In this document: positions 12,062-15,819 of the stretch, in pieces
How the letters are laid out: each line of letters starts with the position of its first letter
How positions within the stretch are numbered: position 1 is the stretch's first letter
Assembly: GCA_036260075.1 (NCBI GenBank)
Contig: DATAAM010000178.1
Location: 1-15,819 of the forward strand
Direction: 5' to 3'
Origin: DATAAM01 sp036260075
GTDB lineage: Bacteria; Actinomycetota; Acidimicrobiia; Acidimicrobiales; JAHWLA01
DNA: 15,819 nt
The notes under the pieces: generated by a model
Databases searched by the model: none
Seen by the model: the letters and a program-made list of their open reading frames with translations, nothing else
Told to the model about the DNA's origin: nothing
Position numbers and translations under genes: made by a program

Positions 12062-13121
12062 CCTGCATGCCGAGTGGTGGGGCCTCGACGGATGGCCCTC
12101 GCCTTCGCCGGAGGACGTGGTGCGCGAGCGGGTGCTGCGGCGAGCGCGCTCCATCGGGCGACGCCGGGCGTTCCCGGCCTTGCTTGCCCTCGTGCTGACG
12201 GGGGCGCTCGTGGTGCAGAACCTGTCCGGCGTCCCGTCCCCTTCGTCTGTGCGGGTGACGGGCGAGGGCGAACACGACGACGGCATGGCGGAGACGGCGC
12301 CGCCCGAGGGCGGACAGGAGCCCGAGGGCTCCGACGAGCCGGAGAGCACCACGACCACGTCGAGCACCACGAGCTCCAGCACGACCACCACGACGACGCG
12401 GCGCTCGCCTCGCACAGGCATCGACGAGCCGATCGGCGTCGGGATCTACGGACCGGGCCCTTTGGAGACGGTGAAGCGCAATGGCGACGACCCGCTGTTC
12501 GTGGACGAGAGCGGCGACGCTCGGTACCACAGCGGCTGCGCCGACGAGCGCTGCCCCGACGGGGCGGATCTGGACGAGAAGTCGCGTTCGCAGCCCGCGC
12601 TCGACTTCGTGGCCGCGGACATCCGCTGCACCGACAAGGCCATGCGGCTGTCGTTCGCGTTGCTCGATCCCGACGCGCCGCTCGACCCCAACTCCTTCGG
12701 GCATCGAGTGGAGTGGATCCTGTTCGACACCACCATGTGGTTCGACGACGGCACGGAACGGGGCGGGCACATCACGCTCGAGATCGCCAGGACGGTCTCG
12801 ACCGGTCGGCTGTCCGTGCGACAAGCCCACCTGAGCACGAGCAACGACCTCGGGACAGGCATCGGCGCCAACATCCCTGCCGAGCACATCCACCTCCGAT
12901 TCGTGGGGCGCTCCCTCGTGGTGGACGTCGCCTGGGACGCCATGGCCGAAGCCACCCGGGCGTCGGGAGCGGACCGCAGGCCGCCCGGACCGGGAACCGC
13001 CGTGGTCATGTCGACCTGGAGCTCGGCGTACTTCTCCTCTGCGGCCGGTTCCTCCTACGGAGGAGGCGGCGACCACGTCGGCTACGAAGGTTGGGGCAAG
13101 CAGAACGTCCTCTGCAGCTGA
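12051..13121 (+). CDS. Single-pass membrane protein, probable partner of the ECF sigma factor
   Basis: A 356-residue protein read from TTG 12051, which has GGAGGTG at 12040-12046 and overlaps the sigma gene end. Residues 1-37 are cytoplasmic (MRSDLHAEWWGLDG ... RERVLRRARSIGRRR), one helix spans about 39-57, then comes an acidic and Thr/Ser-rich linker to about residue 125 and an external domain with four cysteines (SGCADERC, DIRC, and VLCS at the end). There is no HxxxCxxC zinc motif, so it is not a classical zinc-finger anti-sigma factor; the short N-terminus could still bind the sigma factor. The external domain has strand-rich text such as HITLEIARTVSTGRLSVRQA but no recognised family. Sensor function is inferred from position and topology. 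Confidence 0.75.
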   Translation: MRSDLHAEWWGLDGWPSPSPEDVVRERVLRRARSIGRRRAFPALLALVLTGALVVQNLSGVPSPSSVRVTGEGEHDDGMAETAPPEGGQEPEGSDEPESTTTTSSTTSSSTTTTTTRRSPRTGIDEPIGVGIYGPGPLETVKRNGDDPLFVDESGDARYHSGCADERCPDGADLDEKSRSQPALDFVAADIRCTDKAMRLSFALLDPDAPLDPNSFGHRVEWILFDTTMWFDDGTERGGHITLEIARTVSTGRLSVRQAHLSTSNDLGTGIGANIPAEHIHLRFVGRSLVVDVAWDAMAEATRASGADRRPPGPGTAVVMSTWSSAYFSSAAGSSYGGGGDHVGYEGWGKQNVLCS

Positions 13122-13132
13122 GCGGCCGGCGA

Positions 13133-13537
13133 TCAGGCCGACGCGTTGACCCAGAGCTCGAGCTGGATGCCGTCGGGGTCCTCGAACGAGACCAGCTTGC
13201 CCAGGCCGATGTCGCGAACAGGGGAGTGGGCGATCCCGTTGTCGTCGAGGTGGGCGAGCCAGCGGTCGAGCTCGGCCTCGTCGGCCACGCCGAAGGCGAG
13301 GTGGTCGAGGCCGGTCCGCCGGTGGTCGAAGCCCTCGTCCTGCCCGTCCTCCGGCCGGCACACGGTCAGCGCGAAGCCGCTGGACGGGTCGAACAGCACG
13401 ATGCGGGGCGTGCCCGCCTCGTGGGCTGCCAACCGCTGAAGCTCGATCCAGCCGAAGACCCGCTGGTACCACGCTGCGCTCGCCTCCATGTCGCGGACCG
13501 TCAGCGCGACGTGCGAGGCTCCCCGTGTCGACGGCAT
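13133..13537 (-). CDS. VOC/glyoxalase-fold protein
   Basis: A 134-residue protein with two beta-alpha-beta-beta-beta halves of the vicinal-oxygen-chelate superfamily. H9 (ASHVALTV), H79 (GLDHLAFGV) and E127 (IQLELWV) sit at the usual metal-ligand positions, and FEDPDGIQLEL is the family hallmark near the end. It is likely a lyase, dioxygenase or resistance-type enzyme; the substrate cannot be assigned. ATG 13537 is chosen over a TTG at 13555. It faces the preceding membrane-protein gene tail to tail with an 11-base gap and is divergent from the second ECF sigma gene. Its sequence is only distantly like the CadI-type protein at 9890. Confidence 0.85.
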   Translation of the reverse strand: MPSTRGASHVALTVRDMEASAAWYQRVFGWIELQRLAAHEAGTPRIVLFDPSSGFALTVCRPEDGQDEGFDHRRTGLDHLAFGVADEAELDRWLAHLDDNGIAHSPVRDIGLGKLVSFEDPDGIQLELWVNASA

Positions 13538-13613
13538 GTTCGGATCATCGCGCAAACAGGGCGGCGGCGATCGGCTCTGTGATCGGGACGGCCCCCGCCG
13601 GCGCGCCGCCCGA

Positions 13614-13647
13614 TGTCACACTCCTGATCCCGGCGGTGCTGTAGAGG
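13614..13647 (+). promoter_or_regulatory. Candidate ECF-type promoter before the second sigma factor
   Basis: TGTCACA (13614-13620) resembles the -35 element reported for several actinobacterial ECF sigma factors; GCTGTAGAGG (13638-13647) could hold the -10 element about 17 bases later. It lies 49 bases before the sigma gene start, allowing a short leader with the visible ribosome-binding site. The remaining divergent region from 13538 to 13613 is GC-rich without a clear signal. Confidence 0.35.
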
Positions 13648-13695
13648 GCATGGAGCCGATTCGGCACGGAGGGGCGGACCGAGAGAGAGGAGCGC

Positions 13696-14220
13696 GTGAC
13701 GGTGTCGGATGCGGGCCGGGGTGCCGTGCGCGCCGACCTGGAGGAGGTCTTCCGTCGCGAGTACCGGCTGGTCGTCGGCGTGGCCGCTCGGGTGCTGGGC
13801 TCGCGGGACGAGGCCGATGACGTCGCCCAAGAGGTGTTCCTGTCGTTCGGTCGCTCGTCGGTGCCGGCCGGCGAGGCCCGCGGCTGGCTGTCCGTGGCCG
13901 CGGCCCACACCGCCCTCAACCTCCTCCGTTCGGGGCGCCGACGCGCCTCCCGGGAGGAGACGACCGCGACGGCGGTCACTGCCGTCGCATCCGACGTGGC
14001 CGAGACCGTGATGACGCTCGAGGAGCGCAGCCGCGTGCGCACCGCCCTCGCCGGGCTGCCCCGAAAGCACGCCGTGGCCCTCGTGCTGCGGCACAGTGGC
14101 CTGAGCTACGCCGAGGTCGCCGCCGCGCTTGGCCTGTCACCCGGCAGCGTCGGCACCACGGTGCGGCGCGCCGAGGCCGCGTTGCGCAAGGAGCTGAACA
14201 GCCATGCGTCATCCGACTGA
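13696..14220 (+). CDS. ECF RNA polymerase sigma factor (second module)
   Basis: A 174-residue sigma factor. Region 2 spans about residues 14-80 (FRREYRLVVGVAARVLGSRD, EADDVAQEVFLSF, GWLSVAAAHTALNLLRSGRR) and region 4 about 110-165 (LAGLPRKHAVALVLRHSGLS, YAEVAAALGLSPGSVGTTVRR). GTG 13696 has AGGAG five bases upstream. Its 3' end overlaps the anti-sigma gene by 17 bases, so the pair is made together. It drives an unknown regulon, possibly including its own operon, and is held inactive by the zinc-finger protein encoded next. Confidence 0.93.
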   Translation: MTVSDAGRGAVRADLEEVFRREYRLVVGVAARVLGSRDEADDVAQEVFLSFGRSSVPAGEARGWLSVAAAHTALNLLRSGRRRASREETTATAVTAVASDVAETVMTLEERSRVRTALAGLPRKHAVALVLRHSGLSYAEVAAALGLSPGSVGTTVRRAEAALRKELNSHASSD

Positions 14221-15292
14221 GGGGGTGCTGCGCCGGCTGCTCGACGAGCCGGCCGGGGTGGCCGACGTCGACCGCGAGCACGTCGCGAGCTGCGAGGAGT
14301 GCCTTCGGGGGCTGGCCGCCGTCCGCGAGGACGCCGACATCGTGCATGCCGCCCTGGCAACCGACGCAGGGCCGGACGACGATGCGGCCGTCGCCTGGCA
14401 GCGCCTGTCGGCCGTTGCGGCCGTCGCCGGCCGGGTGCCGGTGGGGGCGACGCCCCGCGCCGGTCGAGGCCGAGGCCTGCTGCGGCGTCCCGTGGTCGCC
14501 GGGGTCGCCGCCGCCGTCGTGCTGGCCGTCGGAGGCACGGCCGCCGCCAACGACTGGGTGCAGATCTTCCGCACCGAGAAGATCGCTCCGGTGAGGGTCG
14601 GCACCGCCGACCTCAACGCCCTGCCCGACCTGCGCGCGTACGGCGAAGTCGTCGTGACCGGGGATCCGGACGTGTACCGGGCGCCCGACGCGGCCGCGGC
14701 GGCGGCGGAGACCGGCCTCGACGTACCGGAGGTGACGACCGTTCCTCGCGGCGTCGGCGGGGAGCCGACCTACCACGTGGGCGGCGAGGCGAGCATCACC
14801 TTCACCTTCTCCGCGCGTCGCGCTGCCCGTGCCGCCGCCGAGGCCCGCAAGCCGTTGCCGCCTCCGCCGCCGGGCCTGGACGGGAGCCGCGTGCGCCTGG
14901 TGGCGGGCCCCGGCGTCGCCTTGATCTGGTCGAAGTCGTCGGGCACGCCCGATCTCGTGGTGGGACGCGCCATTGCACCGAGGGCCCTCTCCTCGTCCGG
15001 CGTCCCGTTCGAGACGTTGCGCGATTACCTGCTCTCGCTCCCCGGCCTGCCCGAGGACGTGGCGGCGCCGTTGCGCCGGTTCGGCGCAGACGGTTCGACG
15101 CTGCCGCTGCCCGTGCCCGCGGACCGGGTCACTGCGAGGGCGACGCGGGTCGACGGCGAGCCCGCCACGCTGCTCGTCAGCCGAGACCGGTCGATGGCGG
15201 CGGTGACGTGGGCCAAAGACGGCGTGGTCACCGTCGTGGCAGGCCCGCTCGATGCCGACGAGGTCCTGTCCGTCGCCCGGGGCCTGCGGTGA
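14204..15292 (+). CDS. Zinc-finger anti-sigma factor with external sensor domain
   Basis: A 362-residue protein. The N-terminal zinc anti-sigma motif is H26-x3-C30-x2-C33 (REHVASCEEC), a membrane helix lies at about 104-124 (VVAGVAAAVVLAVGGTAAA), and the external part covers residues 125-362. The external part has a strand-rich section with ITFTFSARRAARAAAEARKP, a proline run PPPPPP, and a final domain (SRVRLVAGPGVALIWSKSSG ... VVTVVAGPLDADEVLSVARG) that resembles DUF4367-type or RseB-like sensor modules; this match is tentative. It would bind the sigma factor at the membrane and release it on an envelope signal. The stop overlaps the start of an ABC ATPase, so the exporter may be part of the same operon. 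Confidence 0.88.
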   Translation: MRHPTEGVLRRLLDEPAGVADVDREHVASCEECLRGLAAVREDADIVHAALATDAGPDDDAAVAWQRLSAVAAVAGRVPVGATPRAGRGRGLLRRPVVAGVAAAVVLAVGGTAAANDWVQIFRTEKIAPVRVGTADLNALPDLRAYGEVVVTGDPDVYRAPDAAAAAAETGLDVPEVTTVPRGVGGEPTYHVGGEASITFTFSARRAARAAAEARKPLPPPPPGLDGSRVRLVAGPGVALIWSKSSGTPDLVVGRAIAPRALSSSGVPFETLRDYLLSLPGLPEDVAAPLRRFGADGSTLPLPVPADRVTARATRVDGEPATLLVSRDRSMAAVTWAKDGVVTVVAGPLDADEVLSVARGLR

Positions 15293-15819
15293 CGACGGAC
15301 GCCGGGCCTTCGTCCCTCGGAGGCGTGGTCGCCGCCCTGCCGCCCGCGCCCGCCGTCTGGTGCTCCGGCTTGCGCAAGCGGTACGGCCGGCGACTGGCGG
15401 TGGGCGACGTGTCCCTGGAGGTCGGGCGGGGCGAGGTGGTCGGGCTGCTCGGCCCCAACGGGGCGGGCAAGACGACCAGCTTCAACATGGTGGTGGGCCT
15501 GGTGACGCCGGACGCCGGGCGCGTCCAGGTGGATGGCGAGGACCTCACCCCGCTGCCCATGCACCGGCGCGCCCGCAGGGGCCTGGGCTACCTCCCCCAG
15601 GAGGCCTCCATCTTCCGCCGCCTCACCGTGCGGCAGAACTTCCTGGCGGTGCTGGAGCTCCAGCCGGGCCTGGACCGGGCGGCGCGCGAGAAGCGGGCCG
15701 ACACCCTCCTCGAGGAGTTCGGCCTCGGCCACGTGGCCGGCGCGCTGGGGGAGACGCTCTCCGGCGGCGAGCGGCGGCGCGCGGAGATTGCCCGCTCCCT
15801 CATCCCCAACCCCCGCTTC
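15289..15819 (+). CDS. LptB-like ABC transporter ATPase, 5' part
   Basis: The first 177 residues of an ABC ATPase from GTG 15289 (GTGA overlap with the previous stop), running off the right edge. Walker A is GPNGAGKT at 55-62. The stretch GLGYLPQEASIFRRLTVRQN after it and the signature LSGGERRRAEIARSL at 157-171 match LptB, the ATPase of lipopolysaccharide export, better than LivF or general exporters. An extra N-terminus of about 25 residues (MTTDAGPSSLGGVVAALPPA) precedes the ABC fold. No lptA, C, F or G gene is visible. In an organism without lipopolysaccharide it must act on something else, or the call is only at family level. Walker B lies outside the window. Confidence 0.85.
   Translation, partial: MTTDAGPSSLGGVVAALPPAPAVWCSGLRKRYGRRLAVGDVSLEVGRGEVVGLLGPNGAGKTTSFNMVVGLVTPDAGRVQVDGEDLTPLPMHRRARRGLGYLPQEASIFRRLTVRQNFLAVLELQPGLDRAAREKRADTLLEEFGLGHVAGALGETLSGGERRRAEIARSLIPNPRF

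Noticed and set aside
13119..13140. CGGCC/GGCCG inverted repeat between convergent genes as a terminator
   Set aside because: The stem is only 5 bp with an 8-base loop and no T tract; expected often by chance in such GC-rich DNA.
13614..13640. ECF41-type assignment from the TGTCACA motif
   Set aside because: The downstream CGTC half is absent at the expected distance and the sigma protein lacks the SnoaL-like extension of ECF41; kept only as a generic candidate promoter.
1..15819. CRISPR arrays, tRNA or rRNA genes, insertion sequences, attachment sites
   Set aside because: None seen: no regularly spaced repeats, no cloverleaf, no transposase or integrase frame, and no terminal inverted repeats.

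Overview
The window is GC-rich (coding third positions almost all G or C) and gene-dense, with many 4-base GTGA or 1-base overlaps. FtsEX, a CadI/ArsR pair like the one in Mycobacterium, a DUF6458-type small protein, UdgX, two ECF sigma factors with membrane partners and apparently leaderless promoters all point to an actinobacterium (Actinomycetota). An Acidimicrobiia-like lineage is my best guess, not something the sequence proves.

Layout. (1) 1-2562: a cell-division block with the ftsE 3' end, a small two-helix membrane protein, ftsX and a coiled-coil M23 (LytM) peptidase, presumably the hydrolase arm controlled by FtsEX. (2) 2586-3475: a UdgX-type uracil-DNA glycosylase and a DUF6458-like small membrane protein, closed by a strong terminator hairpin at 3497-3528. 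(3) 3566-7538: the most unusual part, a compact same-strand cluster. It has a 65-aa basic ORF, three tandem paralogous 69-72 aa peptides with a near-invariant acidic leader-like half and an Ala/Asn-rich half, a PqqD-like domain fused to a membrane M50 (site-2-protease type) metalloprotease, a secreted protein with three internal repeats and two CxxC motifs, and a lipoprotein. The last three genes overlap translationally. I read it as a candidate peptide-maturation (RiPP-like) or cell-surface peptide system. No classical modifying enzyme such as a radical SAM protein, YcaO or cyclodehydratase lies in the window.

(4) 7548-9887: a four-helix membrane protein, an antisense-oriented 40-aa membrane peptide, and a two-gene ABC-2 exporter. 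(5) 9890-10680: a divergent CadI/ArsI-type and ArsR metal(loid)-response pair sharing an intergenic region with overlapping inverted repeats. (6) 10799-13121: a lipoprotein with an M23-like fold that lacks one zinc ligand, then an ECF sigma factor overlapping a single-pass membrane protein that is probably its partner. (7) 13133-15819: a VOC-fold protein on the minus strand, a second ECF sigma factor with a zinc-finger anti-sigma factor, and the 5' part of an LptB-like ABC ATPase that runs off the window.

How they may work together: block 1 couples septation to peptidoglycan hydrolysis. In block 3 the PqqD domain would bind the shared leader of the peptides and the M50 site would cut them at the membrane, with the secreted CxxC protein and lipoprotein acting outside the cell. 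Blocks 5 to 7 are sensing modules (metal or metalloid, and envelope stress). Functions in block 3 are inferred from domain content and order only.
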